Shown one piece after another: positions 55,169 through 64,000 of a DNA stretch of 64,000 nt. The stretch is from Pseudochrobactrum kiredjianiae (lineage in GTDB: Bacteria > Pseudomonadota > Alphaproteobacteria > Rhizobiales > Rhizobiaceae): contig NZ_JAUCBM010000001.1 in the NCBI RefSeq assembly GCF_030362795.1, positions 124,001 through 188,000 on the forward strand, in the 5' to 3' direction. The position numbers were made by a program, and so were the translations under genes. How positions within the stretch are numbered: the first letter of the stretch is position 1; the number at the start of each line of letters is the position of its first letter. The notes beneath the pieces were generated by a model, which saw only the letters and a program-made list of their open reading frames with translations, did not search any database and was not told where the DNA came from.

Positions 55169-57778
55169 ATGTCAGGTGTCAGCGCATCAGGAAATAAAGG
55201 CTCTGCTATCAGCCGTAATTTTCGCAAAGCTTTGGCCGCAGCTGCCTCGTTTTTCTCCCTATTCTCAGCAAATGCCGGTTTTGCCCAGTCTTATGATATC
55301 GGGCGTATTCCTTTGCCTGGCGGCAGCACATTAGGCCCGAATGAGGTTGTGCAATTCGCGATTGTTGTGGGTGTAACCGGTGCCGCGCTCCTATCTGTCA
55401 GCTGGATTATCCGTAGCCGCAACCGTGTGAACCGCGAAAACAGTGCTTTGCGTGCGCGTGTCGCTGATCTCAGCCATGCGGTAACACGCAGCGAAACCCT
55501 GCTTAATCTGAAAGATCAGCGTATTGTGGTTTGGGCGGGTGCAGAGCCTGCCAAGCGCGGAGCGTCCCAAAACAATATGCAGACGGAAGTGCTGGGGCAA
55601 TTGCCAGTTGAAAGTGGTGCCCCGCAGGATGTTGCAGCCTTTTTAAGTTTTGGACGCTGGTTACGCACCGATTCCGTGGTGGCCTTGGAACGCGCGATTT
55701 TATCGCTGCGTGAATATGGTCGCTCGTTTGATTTTCTGGTTGAAACCAATAATGGCACGATGATGGAAGTGCAGGGACAGACCACCGGTGCCTATGCGAT
55801 TACCCGTTTCATCAATGTTGATGGTGTTCAGGCCAGAGCTGCCCATTTGCAGATGCAGAATAATGAATTGTCTGACACGCTGACAATGCTGCATGCATTG
55901 CTGAATCGTCTGGATCAGACAGTCTGGACACGGGATGTCGACGGGCGTCTGAATTGGGCAAATAATGCCTATGTGCAGGCTGTCGGTGCGACCAATCTTG
56001 ATCAGGTCTTGCAGGAAGGGCGTGAATTGCTGGGTGAGCAGGCGCGTCAAAAAATTGAACGCGAACGCGTCTTGTCTGCTGACGGAGCCTCTCAAAACCA
56101 GCAACTTGCTGTGCCTTTAACAGGACAGCAGGGCGCATCGATTGCGACTTTCCGTGATCGACTGGCGACCGTTATTGGCGGCGACCGCCATATGCTGGAT
56201 GTGGCTGAAGTTTCTTGTTCTGCCGGTTCTGCCGGTTTTGCAGCTAATATGAGCGATCTGGAGCAGGTGCGGGCTGAATTGCAGCGCACGCTCCGCAGCC
56301 ATGCGGAAACGCTGGATCAGCTCTCAACCGCTGTGGCGATTTTTGATCCGGAAATGAAGCTGCAATTCTTCAATCAGGCTTTTGCCAAATTGTGGTCGCT
56401 GGATATTGCCTATCTGGAAAGCCGTCCGAGCAATGCCATGTTGTTTGACGGTTTGCGTAGTGACGGTAAATTGCCGGAACAGCCGGAATGGCGTCGTTGG
56501 AAGGAATCCATGCTCTCGGCCTATCGTGCCGTTGATCCGCAGGAGCATTGGTGGCATCTGCCGGACAGCCGCACCTTGCGTGTGGTTGCCAACCCGCATC
56601 CGCAGGGCGGCGTGACATGGTTCTTCGAGAATATGACCGAGAAATTCGATCTCGAAAGCCGTTATAATACTTTGATGAAGGTGCAGGGCGAAACGCTGGA
56701 TCATCTGGCCGAAGGTGTGGTCGTGTTTGGCGCTGATGGTCGTATTCGCCTGTCCAATCCGGCTTTTGCCGAATTGTGGTCAATCCCGCCGACAATTGCC
56801 GTTGAAGGCACGCATATTTCGGTCATCCGCAAGCAATGTAAAGAACTGGCCGATGACCGCTATTGGGACGAATTCGTCTCGGCTGTAACCGGTATTGCCG
56901 ATAAGCGCGAAGGCGCGCAGGGGCAGGCGGAACTGTCCACCGGAACAATTCTGTCCTATGCCGTAGTGCCGTTGCCAAAAGGCCAGATGATGCTGACCTT
57001 TGTCGATGTGTCGGATACAGCGCATGTGGAACGGGCGTTGAAAGATAAGAATGAAGCGCTGGAACTGGCTGACCAGATCAAGAATGATTTCGTGCAGCAC
57101 GTATCCTATGAGTTGCGCTCGCCACTGACCAATATTATCGGCTTTACGGAACTGTTGCAGACACCGGGCTTCGGTGAGCTGAATAACCGTCAGCGCGAAT
57201 ATGTTGAACATATCAGCACCTCATCGCTGACCTTGCTGACCATTGTGAATGATATTCTGGATCTGGCGACCGTTGATGCCGGTATTATGGAGCTGGATGT
57301 CAGCGATGTAGTGGTGCGTGAGGCTGTTACGGCCGCCAGCGAACGCGTGGCGGATCGTCTGCGTGAACATGATATTGCGCTAAAAGTGAAAATTGAAGAT
57401 GCGGACACCAGCTTCCGTGGTGACGCCAATCGTGTGCATCAGGTCTTGTTCAATCTTCTGAGCAATGCAGCCAATTATGCACCGGAAGGCTCGGAGATTG
57501 ACCTCGATATCCGCCGTCGTGATGATCATATTGTCTTCAGCGTACATGATAATGGTCCGGGCATGCCGAAAGAAGTGCTGGATACGGTGTTCAAGCGCTT
57601 CCAGTCGCATAGCAATGGCGGTCGTCGTCGTGGGGCAGGGCTTGGTCTGTCGCTGGTGAAAAGTTTTGTGGAGCTGCATGGCGGCACCGTTGATATCCGC
57701 ACTGCACCATCTTCTGGCACGACTGTTCTGGTGCGTTTTCCGCTGGATGCCCGTATTTATCGTGCGGCAGCAGAATAA
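55169..57778 (+). CDS. divL: DivL-like PAS histidine-kinase homologue with Tyr in the H-box
   Basis: An 869-residue cytoplasmic-facing sensor kinase homologue. One transmembrane helix lies at about residues 59-82; the first 40 residues may be a signal or amphipathic segment. Several PAS domains follow (about 220-600). The dimerisation helix reads DFVQHVSYELRSPLTNIIGF: the phosphoacceptor position that is normally His is Tyr647, as in Caulobacter DivL. The ATPase domain is complete with NLLSNAANYAPEG, DNGPGMP and GAGLGLSLVKSF. DivL acts as a pseudokinase in CtrA cell-cycle control. It follows ahcY and precedes the tsaE fusion, with a 93-bp gap. Confidence 0.9.
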   Translation: MSGVSASGNKGSAISRNFRKALAAAASFFSLFSANAGFAQSYDIGRIPLPGGSTLGPNEVVQFAIVVGVTGAALLSVSWIIRSRNRVNRENSALRARVADLSHAVTRSETLLNLKDQRIVVWAGAEPAKRGASQNNMQTEVLGQLPVESGAPQDVAAFLSFGRWLRTDSVVALERAILSLREYGRSFDFLVETNNGTMMEVQGQTTGAYAITRFINVDGVQARAAHLQMQNNELSDTLTMLHALLNRLDQTVWTRDVDGRLNWANNAYVQAVGATNLDQVLQEGRELLGEQARQKIERERVLSADGASQNQQLAVPLTGQQGASIATFRDRLATVIGGDRHMLDVAEVSCSAGSAGFAANMSDLEQVRAELQRTLRSHAETLDQLSTAVAIFDPEMKLQFFNQAFAKLWSLDIAYLESRPSNAMLFDGLRSDGKLPEQPEWRRWKESMLSAYRAVDPQEHWWHLPDSRTLRVVANPHPQGGVTWFFENMTEKFDLESRYNTLMKVQGETLDHLAEGVVVFGADGRIRLSNPAFAELWSIPPTIAVEGTHISVIRKQCKELADDRYWDEFVSAVTGIADKREGAQGQAELSTGTILSYAVVPLPKGQMMLTFVDVSDTAHVERALKDKNEALELADQIKNDFVQHVSYELRSPLTNIIGFTELLQTPGFGELNNRQREYVEHISTSSLTLLTIVNDILDLATVDAGIMELDVSDVVVREAVTAASERVADRLREHDIALKVKIEDADTSFRGDANRVHQVLFNLLSNAANYAPEGSEIDLDIRRRDDHIVFSVHDNGPGMPKEVLDTVFKRFQSHSNGGRRRGAGLGLSLVKSFVELHGGTVDIRTAPSSGTTVLVRFPLDARIYRAAAE

Positions 57779-57871
57779 TACGATTAAGCTATAGCTCTTC
57801 TCATCAAAATCACTATTTTTGCTTTGTCCGGATCGTTTCCGGAGACGGTATTTTAAATAACGGAAGCTGGC

Positions 57872-59398
57872 ATGGCTGATGAACAGGATAGCAGCACTCT
57901 CTATACGGTAGAGCTGGTGCTGGAAAATGAAGCCGCGATGATCCGTTTTGCGGAAGATATCGCACTGGCACTCGCCAAAGGTGATCTTGTCACTTTGAAG
58001 GGTGATCTGGGGGCTGGCAAGTCCACTTTAGCGCGGGCAATTATTCGCACACTTGCCAATGATGATTTCTACGAAGTGCCAAGCCCGACTTTTACGCTGG
58101 TGCAATCCTATCCTGAATTGCGGCTGCCTGTAGCCCACACAGATCTCTATCGCCTGTCCTCACCGGAAGAGCTGGATGAGTTGGGGCTCGATGAGGCGCT
58201 GGAAAGCGGTGCTGTGCTGGTAGAATGGCCGCAACAGGGCGAGGGCGTTTTGCCTGCGCCGACAATTGCAATAAGTATTGACCATGAAGATGACGGCCGT
58301 CGCCTGACGATGGAAGTGACCGCCAAAGCGGCACGTCGTATTTCCCGCTCGCTCGGTATTCGTAATTTTCTCGGAAAATCAGGTCGTCATCATGCTTCCC
58401 GCCGTTATCTGCTGGGTGATGCATCCCCGCGCGGCTATGAGCTGATTACCAGTGACAGCGGTAGTGAAATCCTGATGAACGCACCGGCCATGCCTTATGA
58501 TCCGCCGGTTAAAGACGGACGTCCCTATCGCCAGATTGCCCATCTGGCGGAGAATATGGATGCTTTCGTTGCGATGAACAGGTTGTTGTCCGAGAAGGGC
58601 TTTCGCGTGCCGGAAATGCGCGCCATCAATCTCGATCGCGGTTTTCTGCTGATGGAACATCTGGGCACGGAAGGTGTGCTCGATAGTGCAGGTAAACCAC
58701 TGGCAGAGCGCTATGGAGCGGCAGCGCGAATGCTGGCGCACCTGCATCAGCATAACTGGCCGCAGGATATTACGATCAGTGAAGACCGCACCCATCATCT
58801 GCATATGTTTGATCGTGATGCGATGCTGATCGAAGCGGAATTGCTGCCGGTCTGGTATCTGCCTTATGTGCAGGGCGAGCCTGCCAGCGCAGACCAGACA
58901 CAAAGTTTTGAACAGGCTTGGGACAGCGTATTCAAAAACCTTGAGCATGCAGAATATAATCTGCTGATGCGCGATTATCATTCACCGAATATTCTCTGGC
59001 AGGAGAAGGCGGAAGGTTTTGACCGCCTTGGTATGATTGATTTTCAGGATGCGATGATCGGCCCGTCGGCCTATGATCTGGCATCACTGGCAATGGATGC
59101 CCGTGTGACAATCGCAGATGATCTCCAAGATCAGATTGTAGCGGCCTATTGCGATGAGCGCCGCAAGCTGGCCAAGGCTTTTGACGAAGAGGCCTTCCGT
59201 TCGGCCTATGCGATTATGGCTGCGCAGCGCAATACTAAAATTCTTGGTATCTTTGTACGCCTGTTTAAGCGCGATGGTAAGCCTGTCTATTTGCAGCATC
59301 TGCCGCGTATTCAGGCCTATACAGCCCGTGCCTTGCAGCATCCGTCGCTCGCACCGGTGCGCAAATGGTATCAGGACAATGGTCTTTTGCAGGATTAA
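57872..59398 (+). CDS. Fusion of TsaE with an AmgK-like phosphotransferase
   Basis: A 508-residue two-domain protein. Residues 1-150 are TsaE, the P-loop ATPase that works with TsaB and TsaD to make t6A37 in tRNA (Walker A GDLGAGKS at 44-51, VPSPTFTLVQSY, HTDLYRLSSPEELDELGLDE). Residues about 170-508 are an aminoglycoside-phosphotransferase fold with the catalytic loop LLMRDYHSPNILW and metal-binding GMIDFQDAMIGPSAYDL, as in the sugar kinase AmgK that phosphorylates MurNAc or GlcNAc at the anomeric position. Its ATG follows divL by 93 bp. The next gene resembles MurU, the usual partner of AmgK. Confidence 0.9.
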   Translation: MADEQDSSTLYTVELVLENEAAMIRFAEDIALALAKGDLVTLKGDLGAGKSTLARAIIRTLANDDFYEVPSPTFTLVQSYPELRLPVAHTDLYRLSSPEELDELGLDEALESGAVLVEWPQQGEGVLPAPTIAISIDHEDDGRRLTMEVTAKAARRISRSLGIRNFLGKSGRHHASRRYLLGDASPRGYELITSDSGSEILMNAPAMPYDPPVKDGRPYRQIAHLAENMDAFVAMNRLLSEKGFRVPEMRAINLDRGFLLMEHLGTEGVLDSAGKPLAERYGAAARMLAHLHQHNWPQDITISEDRTHHLHMFDRDAMLIEAELLPVWYLPYVQGEPASADQTQSFEQAWDSVFKNLEHAEYNLLMRDYHSPNILWQEKAEGFDRLGMIDFQDAMIGPSAYDLASLAMDARVTIADDLQDQIVAAYCDERRKLAKAFDEEAFRSAYAIMAAQRNTKILGIFVRLFKRDGKPVYLQHLPRIQAYTARALQHPSLAPVRKWYQDNGLLQD

Positions 59399-59403
59399 AC
59401 CCC

Positions 59404-60144
59404 ATGCCGGATAAGAAGAATTCAGAAGCATTCACTCCTGATACAGCTATGGTACTGGCAGGCGGCTTGGGCACAAGAATGCGCCCTCTGACCCTGACCA
59501 CGCCAAAGCCGCTGATTGAGGTGGCAGGACGCACCTTGATTGATCGCGGGCTGGATGCGCTGGTTGAGGCCGGTGTTAAAAAGGCCGTGGTCAATGTGCA
59601 TTATCTGGCCGATCAGATGGAAGAGCATCTGAAACACCGCCATGATGTTGCGATCACCATATCGGACGAGCGCGTACAGCTGCTCGATTCCGCAGGCGGT
59701 ATTGTCAAAGCCTTGCCGGAACTCGGAAACAAGACTTTTTACATCCTTAATGCCGATACATTTTGGGTGGATTCTCAAAACTCGAACCTGAAAAGTCTCG
59801 CTCAGAATTGGGATGAAAACCGGATGGATATTCTGCTGATGCTGGCAGACCGGCATCACTCCACTGGTCATGAGGGACGCGGGGATTTCCATCTCAATGA
59901 GGACGGCACATTGCGTCGTGTAGCTGCGGATGAGCGTTCAGATTATATTTATGCTGGTGCGGCGCTGGTTAATCCGCAGCTCTTTGCCGGTAAAGAGATC
60001 AGCGTTTCTTCTCTCAACAGCTATTTTAACGCAGCCATTGCCGCAGACCGGCTTTACGGTATGGTCATGCAGGGGCATTGGCTGACGGTCGGTACGCCGG
60101 AAGCAATCGGCGAGGCAGAAGCTGCCCTTTTGGCACTCGCGTAA
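59404..60144 (+). CDS. Nucleotidyltransferase, MurU-like
   Basis: Sugar-phosphate nucleotidyltransferase of 246 residues starting at 59404 (MPDKKNSEAFTP), 5 bp after the tsaE-fusion stop. The longer upstream frame overlaps that gene and is a shadow. The N-terminal signature is AMVLAGGLGTRMRPLTLTTPKPLIEV with the nucleotide-binding Gly-rich loop and the Lys; a metal-binding Asp lies in ILNADTFWV. Family members include MurU, which makes UDP-MurNAc from MurNAc-1-phosphate in peptidoglycan recycling. Which sugar is used here is an inference from the AmgK-like neighbour. Confidence 0.85.
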   Translation: MPDKKNSEAFTPDTAMVLAGGLGTRMRPLTLTTPKPLIEVAGRTLIDRGLDALVEAGVKKAVVNVHYLADQMEEHLKHRHDVAITISDERVQLLDSAGGIVKALPELGNKTFYILNADTFWVDSQNSNLKSLAQNWDENRMDILLMLADRHHSTGHEGRGDFHLNEDGTLRRVAADERSDYIYAGAALVNPQLFAGKEISVSSLNSYFNAAIAADRLYGMVMQGHWLTVGTPEAIGEAEAALLALA

Positions 60145-60157
60145 AGCCAAGTAATCA

Positions 60158-60260
60158 GAGCATTTCTGGTTTGCCGTAACCTATAGAAAATGCTCTATCT
60201 ATTTATTTCTACGCGTATCTTATCCGAAAACCGCTTCACACTTTTCGGGATACGCTTTGG
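60158..60260. repeat. Type D intergenic repeat
   Basis: AGAGCATTTCTGG...AAAATGCTCT followed by ATCTTATCCGAAAACCGC, CACACTTTTCGGGAT and ACGCTTT. The second hairpin matches the 40738-40838 copy except for a few bases. It lies between the MurU-like gene and addB. Confidence 0.82.
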
Positions 60261-60278
60261 TATCTGGGAGACGGGTCT

Positions 60279-63200
60279 ATGAGCGAGCGGCGTCCGCGTC
60301 TTTATTCGATTGCATCGGGAACACCATTTCTGCCGCGTTTTGCCGATGCTTTGCTGAATGGTGAGCTGATCGAAGGCTTTGGCGCTGATGCAGGCAATCC
60401 GCTGGCGTTGGCTGGTGCAGTGATCTATGTGCCGACGCGTCGTGCGGCACGCGCCTTGCGTGCCTTGCTGGTCGACCGTAATCCGGCCAATGCGGCTCTG
60501 TTGCCATCTATCCGCCCGTTGGGTGATGTGGAGGAAAGTGCTGCGCTATTTGACAGTGCCGCAGAAGAGTTTCTCCAGCTTGCCCCGCCGATGAGTGAGC
60601 CGGAACGTTTGCTGTTGCTCGCGCAGTTGATCCGCCCGTGGCGCGAAAGTCTGCCGTCTCATATTCGTGCGCTGTTCGGCGCAGAAGATATTGCCATACC
60701 GGCAACCACTGCTGATGCGATCTGGCTGGCGCGTGATCTGGTTCGGTTGATGGATCAGGTGGAGACAGAAGGCGCAGACTGGAGCGAGCTTGGTCTGATT
60801 GCACCGGAAGAGCTTGCCGACTGGTGGCGGGTGACACTGCAATTTTTGGAAATTGTTACCAAGATCTGGCCGGATGTGCTGACTGAACGCAACCGTTCCA
60901 ATGCATCCCAGCACCGTAACTGGCTGATTGAATTTGAAACACAGCGGATGCAGAAAAATCCACCGCAAGGCCCTGTGATTGTCGCTGGTTCCACCGGTTC
61001 TATTCCGGCAACGGCGAAACTGGTGGCAACCATTGCCCGTCTGCCAAAAGGTGCTGTGGTTTTTCCGGGGCTGGATCGTGATCTTGATAGCAAAGCATGG
61101 ACCTTGCTCGCTGACGGGCTGAATAATCCGTCCACCTATGGCCATCCGCAATATGGGTTGCGCAAGCTTCTGGATCAGATGCAATGCCGTCGTGAGGATG
61201 TGCAGCATCTGGATATTGAAAATCCGGCAAAGCGTATGCGCGAGCATATCGTCAGTGAGGCATTGCGTCCGGCAGAAACTACAGATCTATGGGGTCATTT
61301 GCAGCTCGATGCGCAGGCTGTGCGCGATGCGATGCAGAATGTAGCGCTGATCGAAACGTCCAATGAGCGTGAAGAAGCACTGGCAGTGGCACTGGCGTTA
61401 CGTGATGCGATTGAAGCGCCGGATAAAACCGCAGCGCTGGTGACCGTTGACCGTAATCTGGCGCGGCGTGTGGTACTGGAACTTACCCGTTTTGGCATTG
61501 ATGCGGATGATTCCGGCGGTAAACTCCTGCGAGATACAGAAGCGGTTATTCTGCTTCGCCTGTTGATTACCTGTGTGTTTGAACCGGGTGATCCGGTGGC
61601 ACTGCTGGCACTGGCTAAGCATCCGCTGGTGCGGCTGGGGCAAAAGCGCGGTGATCTGCGCCGTGCTGCGGAAATGCTGGAACTGGTAGCGTTACGTGGT
61701 GGTACGGGCAGGGCGGATATTGCTGATCTGCCGGGCTTCCTTGAACAGAAAATGATGGAAGCCTCCGCCAAGCCTTATGAACCGGCCTGGCAGGATAATA
61801 TTGCAGCAACAGAGCTTATCCAGTTGCAGACCTTCTGTGCGGCTATGACTACGGCTGTAGCACCGCTGACCGATCTCATCCGTATTCAGGCACGGATTGA
61901 AGTGCCGCAGATTATGCGGGCGAGTGTCGAGGCACTGGAGAATCTGGCGCGGGATATCGATGCTACTGTGCAGCTGCTCTATCAGGGGCAGCAGGGCGAG
62001 CAGTTCAGTGCGTTTCTGCGTGCACTGATTGCCGCTGATACAGGGTTGGATTTTTTGCCGGAAGAATGGCCGGATATGTTTGAAGCGCTGCTGGCCAATG
62101 AAACGGTCAAGCCGCATCCGGGCGGCCATCCGCGTGTGTTTATCTGGGGTGCGCTGGAAGCACGCCTGCAGACAGTGGACACAGTGATTGTCGGCGGGCT
62201 GAATGAAGGGATCTGGCCGGCGAAAACCCGTAATGATCCGTTTATGTCGCGTCCGATGAAAGGCATGATTGCGCTTGATCCGCCGGAAGTGCGTACCGGT
62301 TTGGCAGCGCATGATTTTGCCATGGCAACGGGTATGGAGCAGGTGATTTTCTCCCGCTCGCAACGCTCGGCTAATGCGCCGACTGTACCGTCGCGCTGGT
62401 TGCTGCGACTGGAGACGGTGACGGGTAAAGCGGTAACGGATGCCATGCGTGAGCGTGGCGGTAAATATCTGCATTGGGCGCGTCTGCTTGATGTCAGCCC
62501 CGATGTGCCGTTTGTCTCAAGGCCGGAGCCGAAGCCGCCGGTCGATGCGCGGCCAAAGCACTTCTCGGTGACAGAAATTGAAACACTGCGCCGCGATCCT
62601 TATGCGATCTATGCCAAAAAAATCCTGCGTCTGCGTGCATTGGAACCACTGATCCGCGATCCGGCAGCGGCTGAGCGCGGAACGCTGTTTCATGATATTC
62701 TGGGTGAATTTACCCATCGTGATATTGATCCTTTATCACCGCAGGCGGAAGAACTGTTGCTGGAAATCGGGCGCGGTATCTTTACTGATGCTGATCTGCC
62801 GCCGGAGATTGAAGCCGTGTGGTGGCCGCGCATTACTGCGCTGATACCGGAGTTTTTGCATTGGGAACGGGAGCGCGCGCCTTATGTGCGTGAGCGCCAT
62901 GCAGAGATTTCATCGGCAAAAGCAGTTGTCGAGCCACTGGCCGTGACACTGTCCGGTCGCGCTGATCGCATTGATGTGATGCGTGACGGCACGACTGTGG
63001 TGATTGACTATAAGACCGGCTCCACACCATCCGTGCGCCAGGCTCATGTGCTTTTATCGCCGCAGCTGGCACTGGAAGCGGCTCTGTTGCGCCGTGGGGC
63101 GTTTAAAGAGATCGGCCAGAGCAATGCGCAGGACTTGCTCTATGTGCGTTTGCAGGGTGGCGGAAGGCTCAAGCCGGAATCCATTCTCAGTACGGATCGT

Positions 63201-63419
63201 GGTGCCAGCGTGAAGACGGCTGTGGAACTGGGTGAAGAATCGTGGGTAAGGCTCGGAGAATTGCTCACGGAATATAATCGCGAGGAGCAGGGTTATCGTT
63301 CCCGTGCTTTGCCGTTCCGCGAAAGTGATCTGACGGGTGATTATGATCATCTGGCGCGTGTTCTGGAATGGTCTGCCGGTGGTGCTGATGCCGATGGTTC
63401 AGAAAGTGGTGATGCATGA
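60279..63419 (+). CDS. addB: Double-strand break repair protein AddB
   Basis: Helicase-like/nuclease subunit of the AddAB complex that processes DNA ends for RecA. Of 1046 residues, the N-terminal helicase-like domain is degenerate (IYVPTRRAARALRALLVDRN; no canonical Walker A). The C-terminal RecB-family nuclease domain shows the active-site pattern GRADRIDVMRDGTTVVIDYKTG. The alphaproteobacterial form is distinct from Bacillus AddB. It overlaps addA by 4 bp (ATGA), so the two subunits are made together. Confidence 0.93.
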   Translation: MSERRPRLYSIASGTPFLPRFADALLNGELIEGFGADAGNPLALAGAVIYVPTRRAARALRALLVDRNPANAALLPSIRPLGDVEESAALFDSAAEEFLQLAPPMSEPERLLLLAQLIRPWRESLPSHIRALFGAEDIAIPATTADAIWLARDLVRLMDQVETEGADWSELGLIAPEELADWWRVTLQFLEIVTKIWPDVLTERNRSNASQHRNWLIEFETQRMQKNPPQGPVIVAGSTGSIPATAKLVATIARLPKGAVVFPGLDRDLDSKAWTLLADGLNNPSTYGHPQYGLRKLLDQMQCRREDVQHLDIENPAKRMREHIVSEALRPAETTDLWGHLQLDAQAVRDAMQNVALIETSNEREEALAVALALRDAIEAPDKTAALVTVDRNLARRVVLELTRFGIDADDSGGKLLRDTEAVILLRLLITCVFEPGDPVALLALAKHPLVRLGQKRGDLRRAAEMLELVALRGGTGRADIADLPGFLEQKMMEASAKPYEPAWQDNIAATELIQLQTFCAAMTTAVAPLTDLIRIQARIEVPQIMRASVEALENLARDIDATVQLLYQGQQGEQFSAFLRALIAADTGLDFLPEEWPDMFEALLANETVKPHPGGHPRVFIWGALEARLQTVDTVIVGGLNEGIWPAKTRNDPFMSRPMKGMIALDPPEVRTGLAAHDFAMATGMEQVIFSRSQRSANAPTVPSRWLLRLETVTGKAVTDAMRERGGKYLHWARLLDVSPDVPFVSRPEPKPPVDARPKHFSVTEIETLRRDPYAIYAKKILRLRALEPLIRDPAAAERGTLFHDILGEFTHRDIDPLSPQAEELLLEIGRGIFTDADLPPEIEAVWWPRITALIPEFLHWERERAPYVRERHAEISSAKAVVEPLAVTLSGRADRIDVMRDGTTVVIDYKTGSTPSVRQAHVLLSPQLALEAALLRRGAFKEIGQSNAQDLLYVRLQGGGRLKPESILSTDRGASVKTAVELGEESWVRLGELLTEYNREEQGYRSRALPFRESDLTGDYDHLARVLEWSAGGADADGSESGDA

Positions 63420-64000
63420 CAAAGCTTAAATTTATCATCCCGCAGGAAACCATTGATGCACAGGCTAAGGCTGCGAACCCTTACGATTCCGTATGGGTAT
63501 CGGCCAATGCCGGTTCCGGTAAAACTCATGTGCTGACAGAGCGGGTGATCCGGCTGCTGCTGGAGGGTACAGACCCGTCCAAAATCCTTTGTCTGACCTA
63601 TACCAAAGCTGCAGCGGCCGTGATGCAGAACCGTGTTTTCCAGCGCTTGTCGGAGTGGGCAGTACTGGATGATGAGGGACTAAGCCAGAAACTCAAAGAC
63701 CTGGAAAAGCGTGAACCCGATGCAATTCGTCTTGAAATTGCTCGGCGTTTGTTTGCCCGTGCCTTGGAAACGCCGGGTGGTCTGAAAATTCAGACCATTC
63801 ACGCTTTTTGTGAATCTATCCTGCACCAGTTTCCGCTTGAAGCAAATATTGCCGGTCATTTTGAAATGCTCGACGATATGATGCAAACGGCACTGGTAGG
63901 CGAAGCACGGCGGCAATTGCTGGAAGTGGCCTCCACCTCTGCTCATGCGGGTCTTGCTGAAGCTTTTGCTACGGTGCTGGAAACCGCCGGTGAAATGGGG
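63416..64000 (+). CDS. addA: Double-strand break repair helicase AddA, 3' end outside the window
   Basis: Frame open to the window edge; the visible 195 codons are the N-terminus of a UvrD/RecB-type helicase. It starts MTKLKFIIPQETIDAQAKAAN with ATG overlapping the addB stop. It has the Walker A WVSANAGSGKTHVLTERVIRLLL and motif Ia LCLTYTKAAAAVM; the following TIHAFCESIL is a conserved AddA/RecB segment. The remaining helicase motifs and the C-terminal nuclease domain are not in view. Confidence 0.95.
   Translation, partial: MTKLKFIIPQETIDAQAKAANPYDSVWVSANAGSGKTHVLTERVIRLLLEGTDPSKILCLTYTKAAAAVMQNRVFQRLSEWAVLDDEGLSQKLKDLEKREPDAIRLEIARRLFARALETPGGLKIQTIHAFCESILHQFPLEANIAGHFEMLDDMMQTALVGEARRQLLEVASTSAHAGLAEAFATVLETAGEMG

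Noticed and set aside
55169-57778. Tyr in the H-box as a sequencing error
   Set aside because: A single His-to-Tyr change is possible from one base (CAT to TAT), but the remaining DivL-type features and locus make a true DivL more likely.

Overview
The window is chromosomal DNA of an alphaproteobacterium in the Hyphomicrobiales (Rhizobiales). Gene content and order point to a Brucellaceae-like organism (Brucella/Ochrobactrum/Pseudochrobactrum type): rsmG-mnmG next to parAB, hemE-hemJ-rho, hslV-DUF2585-hslU, chvI-chvG-hprK-EIIA-HPr divergent from pckA, a DivL-type kinase, and a tsaE-phosphotransferase fusion followed by a MurU-like gene and addBA. Base composition looks moderate (judged by eye, not computed), lower than I would expect for Brucella itself. 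Genus assignment is inference. No transposase, integrase of phage type, rRNA operon or CRISPR array was seen.

The central theme is the origin of replication. The 27.14-27.57 kb gap between hemE (minus) and the DUF299/PpsR gene (plus) has the same flanking genes as the Caulobacter origin, and it carries a dense cluster of DnaA-box-like 9-mers and an AT-rich stretch. Five parS-like palindromes lie at 11.5, 18.2, 20.2, 20.4 and 20.5 kb, around parA and parB. Most genes from 15.8 to 27.1 kb run on the minus strand and most genes just after 27.5 kb on the plus strand, as expected for genes pointing away from an origin.

Layout. 0-9.3 kb: lipoamide dehydrogenase (partial), xerD, accA, an L,D-transpeptidase lipoprotein, a TusA-like protein, a COG0523 GTPase, a D,D-carboxypeptidase and an M20 amidohydrolase. 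9.5-14.6 kb: tRNA-Arg(CCT), an FMO-like flavoprotein, a HAD hydrolase and a three-gene ABC transporter. 14.7-27.1 kb: holA, parB, parA, rsmG, mnmG, mnmE, a DUF255 protein, rho, hemJ and hemE. 27.6-31.4 kb: ppsR, maf, aroE, coaE and dnaQ. 31.4-37.9 kb: a small AT-rich secreted protein, secB, fxsA, a Tim44-domain protein, mltA, an Smr protein, an XRE regulator and a DUF1402 protein. 38-45.8 kb: hslU, DUF2585, hslV, hisB, DUF2628, hisHAF, hisE and coaA. 45.8-52.2 kb: HPr, EIIA, HprK, ChvG, ChvI and pckA, a regulatory module linking PTS phosphorylation, envelope/acid sensing and gluconeogenesis. 52.3-64 kb: arfB, a BON-LysM protein, ahcY, a DivL-like kinase, a TsaE-AmgK-like fusion, a MurU-like nucleotidyltransferase, addB and the start of addA.

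A striking background feature is a set of about twelve short intergenic repeat elements of several related types, usually bounded by AGAGC...GCTCT, each holding one or more hairpins. Two are 65-bp identical copies, and several abut or even supply the stop codon of the preceding gene. A separate 27-bp in-frame tandem repeat multiplies the 3' end of the EIIA gene, including its stop codon.
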